A stretch of DNA of 64,000 nt from Sorex araneus. Its lineage: Eukaryota > Chordata > Mammalia > Eulipotyphla > Soricidae. Within the stretch, counting starts at the first letter, position 1. The number at the start of each line of letters is the position of its first letter. Below, in pieces: positions 42,474 to 55,439 of this stretch. The stretch lies in the NCBI RefSeq assembly GCF_027595985.1, contig NC_073308.1:14042511-14106510 (forward strand), in the 5' to 3' direction. A program made the translations under genes and the position numbers. The notes beneath the pieces were generated by a model. It ran no database searches and had not been told where the DNA came from. It saw nothing but the letters and a program-made list of their open reading frames with translations.

Positions 42474-42670
42474 CTGATTGATGGAGAGGTACAGATCTGA
42501 CTGGTGGAAGGCATTGGGGCAGACTGACAAAGGGCTATTCCATGTGGTTGACGGAAGACACAGGATCTGTGTGGAGGATAGTAGATCTGATGGAGGGGTG
42601 ATGATTTCGCCGATGGAAGGTGTTGGATTTGATTAATGGAGAGTATTAATTTGGTTGATGCATTATCATG
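42474..42670. repeat. Degenerate tandem repeat, unit ~35 bases
   Basis: Recurring tctgattgatggagagg, ctgactggtggaaggc, tgatggaggggtgatg, ccgatggaaggtgttgg and ttaatggagagtatt variants. Confidence 0.65.
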
Positions 42671-42689
42671 ATGACCAGGTGGTCTGCGG

Positions 42690-42860
42690 CCTTTATCAAT
42701 TTGATTAATTTATTCTTGCCTGTTAACATAACCATGTATTCATTCCTGGGATAAGCCCTTTTGGTCTTGGTGAGAAATCCTTTTTATGTGTTGTCAGACT
42801 GGGTTTGTTAACATTTTGTTAAGGTCCTTTGTGTCTGTGTCTAAGAAATACTGGCATGTT
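42690..42860 (-). mobile_element. LINE-1 ORF2 fragment, reverse
   Basis: cattcctgggataagccctt, ttggtcttggtgagaaatcc, tttttatgtgttgtcagact and gggtttgttaacattttgtt match the complement of the well-known LINE-1 ORF2 region. Frame is not kept. Confidence 0.75.
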
Positions 42861-43529
42861 GTCTGTCACTCAAACATTGCCTTGCAGAGTCTGGGGTCGC
42901 CTTCCACTAGGTCTACTGTGCTCTTGTGCTACTATTGTTATGCTCGCCACACATGCATGTCTCTCCCAGCAGTGTGTGACTGTCATGTGTCTGGGGAGAT
43001 GAGGGAGCTTAGCCCCACTGGCAGTGCTCAGGGCTTCCCCTGGCCTGTGCTCTGGGCAGCCCCATGCTTGCCCCTGGTCAAGCTCCATCTGTCGCATCTC
43101 CCAGACTGTTTTCCTGCTGCTAAATCAGCTGCTATAGGAATTGGGGAGGAAGGTGGGTGCTCAGAGGGTATAGGAGGACCAGAGGGACCCATGATCAGAG
43201 AACAACTTCCAGAAAGTTCTCTGAGGTCGGGGAGATGGCACTGCCCCTGGCCTGGGGAGACATTCCAAGATGGAGCAAATGTCTCTGCTGGAGAGGAGGC
43301 AGTCTTGCCATACTTGCTCTCAGCCCCTCGACTGGGAAATGCGCCCCCATGAATCTTGAGACCCAACAAGGTAAATATCAGAGAAAGGGCACTGTCTATC
43401 AGGCTTGTGTGTATGTGCAGAGTGCATGTGTACACATGCACACGCGTGTGCACACACACGAATACTCCAGACATGGCAGGCACTGCTTTCCACATCCCTG
43501 TGTTTCATGTAGCAAGGACCAAGGGTCCA

Positions 43530-43622
43530 GGCTGGGAGGAGCTCAGCAAGAAGCACCCACCTTACATGCCTGAGGTCCTGGGTTCCAGCCCTGGCACTGC
43601 AAAGCAACCTGCAAAAACAACC
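43530..43622 (+). repeat. Possible decayed SINE
   Basis: ggctgggaggagctcagc, cttacatgcctgaggtcctg, ggttccagccctggcactgc and an A-rich end follow SINE order weakly. Confidence 0.4.
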
Positions 43623-46212
43623 AAGGAACCAGAGCACTTGTGGGTCTCAGCCTGATCCTCCAGTTCTGGGGTCTGTGAATTTCCTATGGGGACAAATTTT
43701 AGGGTCCTAACAAGGCGCCTTGAAACTGGGGGCTCTCCTGACTCCCCTGGGTGGGCAGATCTCGCCCCCATACACACCCACACTCCACAGGAGTGTCTGT
43801 GCCCTTGCTGGCTCTGGAACAAATCCTTTTCATGAATGGGCCACATGTGCTAAAGTCAGTGGCGGCCACCCACGTGTCCCTGTGCAGGCCTGATGGCTGA
43901 CTGTAACCCGAGGCCAGATGGAGACAGGCAGGGGGCCAGCCCCATCTCAGCCGCCTCCCCCGCTTGTGCAGGGCCCATATGCTGGGATAAGCTGCCACTT
44001 CAGAGGTCCACTCGCTGCTGCAGGGGACACCTGACACCAGCATGAGGGAGTCAGTGCAGAAACGGCATGAGCCCACCCCCACACCGAGCTGCGTGCAGGC
44101 CAAGGAGGCCTGCGAGGCTGGCCACGAGGACCCTCCCACAGGAAGCCTTCCAGGTCTGCAGGCCCCGCGCCGAAGCACACAGGGGCCAGCCCACAGTCCC
44201 ATACCTCGACCATGTGCCAGTCGCCGCTGTTGTCTGCCAAAGCCAGGCAGCAACCAGGCCCCACCCTCTGGCCTCCCAGAAACTTCAGAAACTTCGGAGC
44301 CTCTTTCTCAACACTGGGGTTGTCCCCTTTGCTCCAGTGGCCTCTGCCCCTAGTCAGATCTCAACAGGCAGACAGTGTTAGACAGTGGGGCAACCTGGGC
44401 AGTCGCAGGGCAGTGCGGGCGCACGGGCAGGGGCTGAGTGGGCTGCGGCGGTGTGTTCTGAGAGGGAATGACAGAGGCCAGAGCAAACAGAGTAACATTC
44501 TGGAACAATCAGCAGTAGTTAGAAACCAGCTGAGGAGACAGGATGCCTGGGCGTCAGTCCTGCAGCAGGAGACAGCTAGACTCCGCTGTCGGCCCTGGTG
44601 TGCCCGTCCCCTGCGGTCCAAGGACACACAGGGAAGAGGTGTACACACTGGCCTCCAGCCCTGCGGGCAGCCCCAGGGCCTCAGGCAGGCAGCACTGCCG
44701 GGCTGGAAATACCGCAGAGCATGCCCAACATGTAACACACGCCACTGATGACTGATTCCCGGAACAAAAACTGGGAATCAGGTTCTGTTAGAACAGAAAA
44801 CCTAGAAGCTCAGCTGCAAATTTGTCTGTGAAGTGCAGGAGACTTAGCAGGAAGCAATGTCAGTTACAGGAGCAAGGAACACAGGAAAACAGGTGTCAGA
44901 GGGAAGCTGGGAGCACAGAGGAGGCTCGGTGAGGCACCTGCTGGCCAGGTGACGGCAGCACGGCCTCCCCACCCAGTCAGCAGCCAGCTCCATCACCCCA
45001 GTCAGTGCTGCATGGCTAGCTCTGGGGCTCTCTCGCTGGAGGGCCACAGACCCGGACACCTGTGGACTCTATCACCTGGAGATCACCTGTAACTTTGGGC
45101 AGCCGCCAGGGCACCCAGCCTGTGACCAGAGCCCCTGCCAAGCTCCCCCACAGCATCTCCCAGTGGCAATGTCTGCCCCAGGGCCTGGGCCCCAGCTGAT
45201 CTCTGAGGCCCCGCCTATGCCCGTGGGTCCCTCCCACCTCCACACTCCCAGTTTGGCTCCCCTGACGTGGTGAAGACTATGAAGCATCGCAAGCTTCTCT
45301 GTGCTGAGAGCTCAGAGACATGCCCCGATCCCAGCAAACACATGGGCTTTCTTGCACCTAGCAGTCTGCCACACAGACCCAGTGTCCCGTGCCCTGCCGG
45401 GTCACAGGACACAGGACTTGGCAGTTCCACAGCAGACGCTGCCAGAGCCTCTCTGCAGCCCGGCTCTACCCCAACCCAGCTAAACCCCTATCTGAGGGCG
45501 AGCACAGGGTGAGGTCCCTCTCACCCTAGGGGGCACCCTGCACAGAGGTTCCTTTGTGGGAGAACAAGGAGGAGCCACACGTCCCCTGTGTGGGGGACTG
45601 AGGGGGGAAGGGCTTGCACTGGGGACACTCTTGGTGCTACAGATGGGGCCAAACAAGGGCCTTCCCTGTTGTCCTGCTCTCAGGAAAGTGCCCTGAAGGC
45701 CACTGCTCAGAGGCCATTCCAGTTCAGACGCTTCTCTTCATTCTCGCTCTCCTCGTCCATGACACCTGAGGGCTCTGTGGGACTCAGCTGGAAATGGGCA
45801 TCTCCTTGACACCCCCATGCTCCTTCCTCTCTTCCCCCTGGCAGCCATTCCCCAAGCCTGCACAGGGCCCGAACACAAAGCTTTGTCATGAACCCAAAGC
45901 CAGAAGTGCCAGAATGACCTCGGAAATGTCCCAAGTCCCGCACAGGCATAGCTGGACTGTGGCCATGTGGTGACCCACTGCCAGCTGCACATCTGAGCTA
46001 TAACACAAGAAGACTGCGGTGCCTCACCCTTCACCTGGTCTCCAGCCTCACTGCACCATCTGAGGTCTGCAGGGGTGTGTGGTGGCCCAGACTCCAAAGA
46101 AACAAGGCTCAGACCCTACCCTCCAGTCAGACTCAGTGCTGTGAGAAGTTCTATGAGGGGAAGGGAGGATGTGCAGATGCTGTGAGCATAGGAAGTGGGG
46201 GTGGAGGGGAGA

Positions 46213-46440
46213 GCTGTGCAGATCTGTGGGTATGGGGAGAGCAGAGGTAAGGGGAGGAGGGCTGTGCAGATCAGTGGGCATGAGGAGAGCAGAGGTGAGG
46301 GGAGGAGGGCTGTGCAGATCTGTGGGCACGGGGAGAGCAGGGGTGAGGGGAGGAGGGCTGTGCAGATCTGTGGGCACGGAGAGAGCAGGGGTGAGGGGAG
46401 GAGGGCTGTGCAGATCTGTGGGCACGGGGAGAGCAGAGGC
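46213..46440. repeat. 48-bp minisatellite, about 4.7 copies
   Basis: The unit is gctgtgcagatctgtgggca, cggggagagcagaggtgagg, ggaggagg. The gctgtgcag word recurs at 46213, 46261, 46309, 46357 and 46405, exactly 48 bases apart. As 48 is a multiple of three, several reading frames stay open on both strands; this is not evidence of coding. Confidence 0.95.
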
Positions 46441-46660
46441 TCCGTTGACGAGCCCTTCCCAAGCTCTTGCTGGGAAAGCTCAGGTATGAGAAGAGCCTAG
46501 GGCATCAAGCCAGATGGAAACTAATGCCAATGCAGAGGCCAGGCCAATGGGTGGGCCCAGAGCCCCAGAGCCTTGCACTTCCTGAGCCCCACAACACGGT
46601 GCCTGCCCAGGCTGTGGACACTGACCCCAGAACATGCAGAGCATAGTTAGAGGCAGCAAA

Positions 46661-46842
46661 GGGCTGGAAAGAGTCCAGTAGAGACGATGGTTGCCTTGCA
46701 TGTGGCTGACCCTGGTCCAGTACCCTGAACAATCCTCTGAGCCCCACCAGAATTGAGCCCTGAGCACAGAGTCAGGAGTGAAACCTGAGCACAAAGCCAA
46801 GAGTGAGTCCCGGGCACTGGTGGCATGGTCCTAAGCCCAAAC
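46661..46842 (+). repeat. Decayed SOR-type SINE with a duplicated tail module
   Basis: gggctggaaagagtccagta, ggttgccttgcatgtggctg, accctggtccagtaccctg, then gagccctgagcacagagtca, ggagtgaaacctgagcaca and a third similar module before gtggcatggtcctaagccc. Confidence 0.8.
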
Positions 46843-47089
46843 CAGACAAGCACGGATCAGACACTCCAGCCTAGCCTCTCTCGCTGTGAATGACCAGCCC
46901 AGCTCGTGAAGTAGACTATGTCCAGCTCTGTACAGTGGGAGGTCTCAGATGTGGGCTGTGGAAAATTCAGCATTTACTAAAATCGGCTAAAGATAACTCC
47001 TTCCTTCATTCATCTCTGACCCACAAGGTCCCGACCACAGAGTGGCCAGAGTCAGGAAAATCAGCAACAACTTGCCAGAAAAAGGTGGA

Positions 47090-47400
47090 GGAAGAGAAAC
47101 AAAAGAAGCAAAGAAAATATCTTTGCAAAAAACAGATACAGGAAAAAGCAATTCTTACAATGGAAATTAGCACACAAGCTGAATTCTCAAAGAAATAATA
47201 GAAATCAGATGATTATGGAAAAAGTACATCCAAATAACAGTAGAATAATTTCCAACCTAGAATTCAATATCCTGTGCCTGCAGCTTTCATGAATTAAAGT
47301 GAAATAAAGATATTTACAGACAAACAAAACTGGAGGGAGTTCATCAGCAGCAGAACTTAAATACTAAAGGATGTTCTTCAGGCAGGCGGAGGAGGAGTGG
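47090..47400 (+). mobile_element. Old LINE-1 3' region, forward
   Basis: gcctgcagctttcatgaatt, aaagtgaaataaagatattt, acagacaaacaaaactgga, gggagttcatcagcagcaga and ctaaaggatgttcttcaggc follow the 3' region of ancient mammalian LINE-1 (L1M-type). The sequence is A-rich with no intact frame. Confidence 0.65.
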
Positions 47401-48084
47401 CTGGCAGCCAGGAGCGGGCAGGAGGGGTCAGGGATGCAGAGGTCGCAGACGTGCGAGGCTCACTGAGGCAGCAAGCGCCACACCTGACAGTGACCAAGAC
47501 GTCTGGGAAGAGGCGTGGGCGCACAGCTGAGCCAGACGGACATATCACATTTCCAGGACACGCAGATAGCGGTTGGCCATGAATCCTGGGTGGAACGAAC
47601 CAGGGTCTGGCCTGAAGGAGCTGCTCTGACTGACTCCAGCTCAAGATCTTGGTGGCGGAGCACAGTTCCTGAGCAGAGATGGGGGGACTTGAGAGCAGCA
47701 CGACAATGTGTGTCCATGTCGCACTCAGAGACCCTGGGGCGGGGGGACGGGGTCAGCAGTGCGTGGTGCAGGGAGGCACAGCTTGTCTGTGAGAGCTGCT
47801 TCTTCCCTCGCTCCCCAGGTCTCTGACAGCAGCAACCACAGACAATCACAAAGGAAAACTAGCAGGAGTGGGAGAAGGCAAAATCACCAATCCCCAGAGC
47901 AGTCAAAAACCAAGGGAAAAGGAGAACCAAGAAACAAGGACGAGGGGGTGTGGAGCACGCTGGGGACATGAAGCAACTGGTCAGGAAGCGTCGCATCACC
48001 AAGGGTAGCGAATAGAGTCCCAGGGTCGGACAGGTCAGACAGCGGCTACTCAGAGGGGCTGCTTCAGAGTGCAAGAACAAAACT

Positions 48085-48281
48085 GGGGCTGGAGCGATAG
48101 CACAGCGGGTAGGGCGTCTGCCTTGCACTCGGCTGACCTGGGTTCGATTCCCAGCGTCCCATATGGTCCCTCGAGCACCGCCAGGAGTAATTCCTGAGTG
48201 CACGAGCCAGGAGTAACCCCTGTGCAACTCCGAGTGTGACTCAAAAAGCCAAAAAACAAACAAACAAGCAAACAAACAAAC
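48085..48281 (+). repeat. Young full-length SOR-type SINE with (caaa)n tail
   Basis: ggggctggagcgatagcaca, gcgggtagggcgtctgcctt, gacctgggttcgattcccag, cgtcccatatggtccctcga, gccaggagtaattcctgagt, gtgtgactcaaaaagccaaa, then an aaacaaac-type tail. Confidence 0.95.
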
Positions 48282-48984
48282 TTCTCTCCATCTTGAGGAA
48301 AGAGAACCATGCACGACGACAACACCACTCAGTGCCCCTTTATGGCCACCCCAAGTCTGCGGCACAGAGATCGGTTTCCGGGCTCTCCACTGAGCAGGCC
48401 CTCTGGGGTCAGGCGTGACGGGGACTGCGGGGCCACTGGCGGGAGAGGCCCAAAAAGGGGTCCCCTGTGGCCATCCACCCAGCAACCCTGTCAGGAGACA
48501 CCGTGCGCCTTGGGGAATGAAGGTTCCAAACCGCCCCCCCACCCTCGGGCACCCTTGCTTCCCAGGGGGTGTTGGGGGATCCTCAGCCAACCTGGCTGGC
48601 GGTGCTCTTTAGATGGGGGGAGGGGTGGACCTGGGTAGTTCGGCTGCAAGGTGAGCCCCTTCACCCCTACTCTCACTTCCGCAGCCCTGCTCTGAAGACC
48701 CGTGGAGGGAGGCACCAGGGCTCCCCAGAAGAGCCCGAGAAAGTGCTCAGAGAGACTTTTCAGGAGAGGAAGGCAAAGTCCAGTCCGTCATGCTCTGGCT
48801 GCCACGCTGGACTCTGGGCCTCAGCGTCCCTGCAAGCGGGCAGGGGTCTCCTCCTTATGCTCCAGAGAGCTAGACACAGATGGGGGACATCGAACAGCCT
48901 CAGGGCTGGGTCCCCCACGGCAGCTGACTCCGGGCTATGGGCTTGAGCTTGAGCTGTCACAGCACAGGGACCAACTGGGAACCC

Positions 48985-49130
48985 CTGGCACAGCAGGAGA
49001 CTGGCGACCCACCCCACCCAATACAGCAGGAGGCTGGGGCCGCCCCCACCTGCCACAGCAGGAAGCCAGGACCTCCCCCAACTCAGCACAGCAGGAGGCC
49101 AGGAGCACCCCACATCCCCCACCCCTGTCC
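48985..49130. repeat. Degenerate 'cacagcaggaggc' tandem repeat
   Basis: About four copies of a 30-38-base unit beginning (c)acagcaggagact/ggctgg/agccagg and continuing cccccacctg or ctcccccaactcag. Confidence 0.7.
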
Positions 49131-49722
49131 CCCAGCTCTGGCCTTCAGGAATGTGGCCCTGAGCCCTTTCACAGAGCCAGAGCCAGAAATTCAGCACCTG
49201 CGAAACAACTGCAAACAAGACCCAAGGCAGGACCAGACCAGTAGGCCAAGCACCTGCCTGGCAGTGGCAGAACAGCTGCTCAGAAAGATGTATGCACAGT
49301 CTGTGCACGCAGTGGAGGGAACGTGGACACCACTGATGGCCCTGAGGGCTCACAAGCACCCTGACAGAAAGCGACACGACCTCCTGTCTGTGAGAGAAGA
49401 GGCCGGGCTGCTCCAGACAGGGCACCCGAGAACCCCCGCACAGCTGCTGCCCACGTGGCCTTAGGAAGGAGCAGGCACGCACGGAGCAGAAGTGTCATCA
49501 GGAGAAACCAGGGCTGGGATTCGCCCAAGACTCAGAGTCATCAGCCACGAAATCCCGAAGTTCAGCAAATGGGAAGAAAGAAACATAAACAGTGCTGCTT
49601 ACTCAGTCAAAACACCGAGAAAACAAAGAGGGCGCGTTGGGGGCCACAGAGACAGTGGCACTAGATCCCACGGCAAACGCCATCTGATTCCCAGCAGCAA
49701 GAAAGATCACCACAGAGGCGGG

Positions 49723-49787
49723 GTGGTGGGGTGGTGGGGGCTGGGGTGGGGGTGGTGGGGGCTGGGGTGGGGGTGGTGGGAGGGATA
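49723..49787. repeat. G-rich short repeat (ggggctggggtgggggtggt)
   Basis: Two and a half perfect copies of a ~21-base unit, with G-runs of three to five; a G-quadruplex could form. Confidence 0.85.
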
Positions 49788-49899
49788 CTGGAGGAAATGG
49801 GCACTGGTGGAGGGATGTAAATGAAATGCAAACATGAAAGTTCATAAGTTTATAACTGTACCCCACGGTGATTCACTAATAAAAATTAAAAAAAAAAAA
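49788..49899 (+). mobile_element. 3' end of a polyadenylated retrotransposon
   Basis: agggatactggaggaaatgg, gcactggtggagggatgtaa, catgaaagttcataagttt, ataactgtaccccacggtga, ttcactaataaaaattaaa and then A12. The AATAAA-type signal just before a pure A-tail marks the end of a reverse-transcribed element. I believe it is a shrew-lineage LINE tail seen in many copies, but cannot check. Confidence 0.6.
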
Positions 49900-49902
49900 T
49901 CA

Positions 49903-50330
49903 CAGCTGGCCAGCTGAAAGACTGTGGTCAAGGCTGATCTGCCAGAAAAACACAGGCAGAACATGAATGCTTTCATACAATGATTAAAACTCCAGGCCAT
50001 TTTCAGTTTGAAAGAAAACTAAAGAAAATCAAGAGAAAAGAGTAAAAGCAAATGAATATAAAAATACTGGCAAGTTAAAGCAATCGTAACAGAGGCTTGT
50101 AGGGTTGTATCAGACATGGTGGTACAAAAGGCAAGGCGTTTAGAAAGAACTAAACTGTTGTAAACCTACTTTGAAAAGTGGCAAAAATGTAGTCTTTAAT
50201 ACGGGAGCTCTGACTGTAATCTCCTTAGGATAAGAACTAAAAGAATAACACAGAAAAAAGCTAGAGAGAAGATTAAGCGGAACAATAAACAATGGAATGT
50301 TGTGGAAAAATAAAAGTGGAGAGAACAAAG
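49903..50330 (+). mobile_element. Possible old LINE-1 3' region, A-rich
   Basis: Strongly A-rich, with ccttaggataagaactaaaa, gaataacacagaaaaaagct and neighbouring words resembling the A-rich 3' portion of old LINE-1. It may continue the fragment at 47090-47400, interrupted by later insertions. Confidence 0.4.
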
Positions 50331-50675
50331 TGCCAAAGGCAGGCACGAGACAGAAGCTGTTTCTAGACAGGCCACCAAGGGCCCGGCAAGAGACTCAGAA
50401 ATATGGTGAGGGGGCCAGAGGCCACGCTGGGGGGTGGGTCACGGACCAAGTGTGCAGAGAAGTCACGCCCTGCACTGCTGCTGGGCAGAGATGGACCAAC
50501 CATGCTGAAACCAGCCGCCAGCCCGTGCCCAACAGGACAGCAGGCCCTGGCCAGGAAACCGCCAAGAAGCCAGTGAGGCTGAGTCCAGGACAGGGGCCCA
50601 AGAGAGTGCAGTGGTCAGTGCTCACCTGCAGTCTACCCCAGTGCCACCAGGACTGTACAGTCTCCCAACACCTCT

Positions 50676-50722
50676 AAGAGTGACCCTGAGCACAGAGCCA
50701 GGTGTAACAGAACAAACAAAAC
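50676..50722 (+). repeat. SINE tail remnant
   Basis: gagtgaccctgagcacagag, ccaggtgtaacagaacaaac matches only the 3' end of the SOR-type SINE. Confidence 0.55.
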
Positions 50723-51070
50723 TCCAAGTCACCTCCTGCAGGAGCACTGTTTGACAAGTCCAGCTGGGCAGGGAGACAGCCTCATGGCGGAGGACTCAAG
50801 GAGACAGAGAAGAAGGGCCCCCACTCTGACTCTGCTTCCATCAAGGTGGCTCAGCCCAGGGCACACGTCTCCACACGCTCCTCAGGGTCCTTTCCCCAGG
50901 CACTCCCTCCAGAAAGCACACCCGGGTCCCTTGACTCCCGAGCCGACAGCAGACAGGAGCCCTTCCAGTTCCCAGGCTCTGTCCTGCGCAGACTCCCCCA
51001 CCCCCAGCCCCACCCTCAGGGCTAGGAGCAAGGGAAGGAGGAGAGAATGCTTTTACAAAGTCACCACCCT

Positions 51071-51220
51071 GGGGCTGGAGCGATAGCACAGCAGGCAGGG
51101 AGTTTGCCTTGCACGCGGCAGACCTGGGTTCGATTCCTAGCATCCCATACGGTCCCCTGAGCACTGCCAGGAGCAATTCCTGAGTGCATGAGTCAGGAGT
51201 AACCCCTGAGCATCTCCAGC
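51071..51220 (+). repeat. SOR-type SINE lacking its A-tail
   Basis: ggggctggagcgatagcaca, gagtttgccttgcacgcggc, gacctgggttcgattcctag, catcccatacggtcccctga, gagcaattcctgagtgcatg, aacccctgagcatctcc. It is near-consensus but stops before the final cccaaaaa module. Confidence 0.93.
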
Positions 51221-51592
51221 ACATGTTCCAGCTCTACATTCCCGCTTCTCTGTGGAGAGTCACCTCCTCCTGGAAGCCACCCAACATCAGCAACAGCCCA
51301 CAGTCAGAAATGCCACCCGCCCGCTCCTGCTCCACATGACTCAGGGTCAGAATGCAGTGACATCCCAGCTCTTGGCCTCTCCAGACATGAGCTGTGGGCC
51401 TCAGGGACCAGCCCAGGACAGCCCAGTCACTGGCCTCCCGAGGACCCCCAGGGCTGCTGTGACCCTCCGCCCAGGCTCTGGAGATTTCCGCCTGCATCCT
51501 GGGGTGTCAGGCAGGGTCCCTCTGCTTGAAGAGCCCCTGACAGCCCTGACCTGCTCACCTGTCAGGTGCACACATGCACATCGCGCTCGCGT

Positions 51593-51602
51593 GCACACAC
51601 AT

Positions 51603-51640
<38 letters not shown>

Positions 51641-51645
51641 CACAT
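51593..51645. repeat. (CA)n microsatellite
   Basis: An uninterrupted CA run of about 17-19 units with imperfect edges. Confidence 0.95.
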
Positions 51646-52343
51646 AGAGTCAGCTACCGCGACCTGACCATCTGCCGGCACAATGGGCCAGGCCTCTGCT
51701 GGGAGCAGCACCAAGCTCGGAAACCACGTGGGTCTGGGAGCTCCGACAGATGCATCTAAACCACAAGCACCCCACAGAGGACCTGGCCGCGCTCAGGGAG
51801 ACCCAGGCCACAGAGCATCTCCCCTGGTCCACCGACAAGGTGTCCACAAGTCAGCCACGCCAGCCGTTCTGCCCACTTTATGCATGTCTTGTCTTGACGC
51901 CAGGGGATCTGGGTGACCTGCTGGGACTGACCCAGGCCCGGGGCACCAGCTGCCCCTGCGCTGCCACATGCAGAGCCCTGCAGAGCAGAATTAAGTGTTT
52001 GCTCTGGCTGTAGAATATGGGAGGAGGCCAAGTCGGACTCTCCTGCCATGACTCAGCAGCCGTGCCAACCCGGGAGCTGGCCACAGCTCAGCAGGACTGT
52101 CACCACATGCCCCAGTCCAAACTGTCTGAGCAGGCCCTGAGCCGGCGCACCCCGGCCACACCCCACTCCCAGGGCACATATCCTGGGTGGTAGGACCAAG
52201 AGCGACCCAGTCTGCTTCTGTGGGGCAGCCACCCCACCCTGAACACCACTGTTCTCCACAAGAACTGACTTGTGGGGCCGGGAGACAGTTCAGCATTTGA
52301 GCGGTTTCCACTCCTGAAGGTCCTGGGGACTACTGGGACAGCC

Positions 52344-52358
52344 GGGGGGGGGGGGGGG
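52344..52358. repeat. Poly-G run
   Basis: About 15 consecutive G. Length is likely variable and error-prone. Confidence 0.85.
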
Positions 52359-52720
52359 TCCCTGGCACCTCGGAGCCCAAGCAAGCATCCTTGGGCCCCT
52401 ATGCAAAAGCCACGGCCCAGGCTGGGACCCTAGACCTCCAGAGCAATACTTGGGAGCCCTCCAACAAACAACACAAGCTCTTAGCATTTACAAACCAAAC
52501 AGGAGTGGGGCATGGGACAGGGGAGGAGTGCAGGGCATGTGGGGACAGGAGTGGACGGCATCCGATGCCCAAGTGAGCTCTGGAAGCAGCCAGGTCAGCC
52601 TCGGGAGGGAGAAACCACACAGGAGCCACCAGCAGGCAGACACTAGCAGCCACGCACCCCACCCGCCGTGGCCCGTGCACCCCGCCCACAGGACATGGCC
52701 AGCAGGCCATGCGTCCCTCA

Positions 52721-53308
<588 letters not shown>

Positions 53309-53510
53309 TCAGGAGTCCCTGGCTCAGAGGGCTCTGCTGTGGCTGCACTGGGTGAGCCCAGGGCACCGAGGCTAGTGGCGCCTCTTCCCCACACGGCAGC
53401 CCCGCCCGCTGTGCACACATGCCACAGCCCCTTTCTCCATCACCCACTGAGTCCCAGCAGCTCCTTCTTCCTGGTGTGGGACTGAGCACTGCAGCGAACA
53501 TGGTGATCTA

Positions 53511-53676
53511 CTTTGTTTTTCTGTGTTTAAGCCACACCTGGCGATGCTCAGGGGTTACTCCTGACTCTGCACTCAGGAATCACTCTTGGCAGTGCTCAGG
53601 GGAGCCTATGAGATGGCAAGAATCAAACCCTGATCAGCATTGCCGGCTGCGTTAACCACCCTGCCCTCCAGCCCCC
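53511..53676 (-). repeat. SOR-type SINE, reverse
   Basis: gtgtttaagccacacctggc, gatgctcaggggttactcct, gactctgcactcaggaatca, cagtgctcaggggagcctat, gagatggcaagaatcaaacc, then the degraded head ctgccctccagccccc. Confidence 0.92.
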
Positions 53677-54896
53677 AGTATGTCTGTCTTTCCCATGAAG
53701 GCTTCTGTTTGGGGGGCACATGCCAAGAAGCGGGTTCTGTCCACTTGCACATGACAGCTTGGCTGGAGGAAGGGAGATGCTAAGTGAAGTCAGTGACGGA
53801 GAAGGAGATGCTGGAGGAGCTCACGTATTTGAGGGGCACAGCGACAGGACAGGGGCATGGAGGGTGAACAATGGCAAAGCCCAGGGCCCGTGTGACTGGG
53901 ATGAGACTCCAGGAAGGAGGCTGCCTCATCTGGCACGGGAGATGGGTCTGCCCAGCTCGGTGATGGTGGGCACTGAGTCGTGGAGCACATCACCCAGAGA
54001 AACAAGACTATCTGCCACGGAGGTGATGTCGAGGAGAGGATTGGGGGTTCCAGGGTGGGGTGTTTGGCATGGGGGTACTGAGTGCTAGGAGCCCTGTTAG
54101 AGGATTTGTAGATTCTGGTGCCCAAATAAAAGAGCAAAATCAAATTGGAAAGATATCATAAACAACGGCAGGGTGCTTCTTACCTGCTGGGGCAGAGGTG
54201 TCCAGAACTCTCCCCACACTCACGCACTCACGGACCCTGTGGCTTAATGATCACCATGACGGGCAGGTGCAACGCCCTCCACTGCCTGTCGGCCTGGCCC
54301 AGCACTATGGGTACCACAGCCCGAGCCCGACTCAGAGCACTGCAAGGTGGGGTGAGCCCCCAGGGCTGGCACAGGAGGACGCAGAGGGCAGGACCAAGCA
54401 GGCAGGATCAAACAAGAGCAATGATCAGCTCTGAGCAGGAGCGCAGATGGTGCGTTAGGGTGAGAAGTGGTGGCACCCCGAGGGCAGACACAGCGGGTCT
54501 GATAAGGCACTGACCCGCACCCCGACTCTGCAAGAACACAAAACAAGCAAGGAAAATCTGGGGCACTGGCCACCGTGCAACCATCAAGAAACTCGCCACT
54601 CTAAGGAGCTGGGCCGACCTCGCAGACGGGGCGCGGGTGCCCCCAAGCCTCCTCACGCACACCAAACCGAGCTTGAGAGCACGCTGCTCCCGGGGACAGA
54701 GACAACAGGGGAGTGACCAGCCCCAAGTCCAAGCCACGCTGTCAAGCCCTCTGTGGGCTGAGGAGGAGGCCTGAGTGGGGGTGAGGGGTGGCTAAGGCAC
54801 AGTAAACTCAGGGCAAGCAGAAACACACAGATCCAATAGGGGCAAGCCGAAAGGCAGTACCAAAAGGCAAATTCTCAAGAAATATTTTCTTAAAGA

Positions 54897-55071
54897 GGGC
54901 TGGAGAGAGAGGACAGTGGGGAGGGCACTTGCCTTGAATTTATTCAGCCAGGTTCAGTCCCCAGCACCCCTTAGGGTCCCCCAAGCCCCAACAGGAGTGA
55001 TGACTGAGTACAGACCCAGGAGCCAATCCTGAGCACCACTGGGTGTGACCCAAAATCCAAACAATAAAAAA
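54897..55071 (+). repeat. SOR-type SINE, forward, moderately diverged
   Basis: gggctggagagagaggacag, gagggcacttgccttgaatt, ccaggttcagtccccagcac, cccttagggtcccccaagcc, ggagtgatgactgagtacag, gagcaccactgggtgtgacc, caaaatccaaacaataaaaa. Confidence 0.92.
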
Positions 55072-55078
55072 GTTCAAA

Positions 55079-55187
55079 GGGGAAGAGAAGAGAAGGGGAG
55101 GGCAAGGGAGGGGAAGGGAGGGGAGCAGAGGGGAGGAAAGGGGAGGGAAGGGAAAGGAAGGGAAGGGAAAGGGAGGGAAGGGGGAAG
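55079..55187. repeat. (GGGAA)n-type purine tract
   Basis: Imperfect ggggaagggaggg units, purine-only on the + strand, directly after the SINE A-tail, from which it may have expanded. Confidence 0.9.
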
Positions 55188-55439
55188 TCTCGAATTTGCA
55201 GTGTGAGTCCCACTCAAGGGTAGAGGATAAGATAGAACAAGGTGAGGAAAGGAGGAAATGATAAAGAGCAGAAGCTGGAAACGTTGAAACAAGAGAGAGA
55301 GGTGGGGAGAGGGAGGGAGGGGGGAAGAATCAGCAGAGACAGAGCAATGAAAGGAGAGAGGAGGAAGCCACACCCCAGTCTCTCTTCCACAGATGCAAGG
55401 TTCCTTCATCAACAATGGGCAACAGGATTGCACAATATG

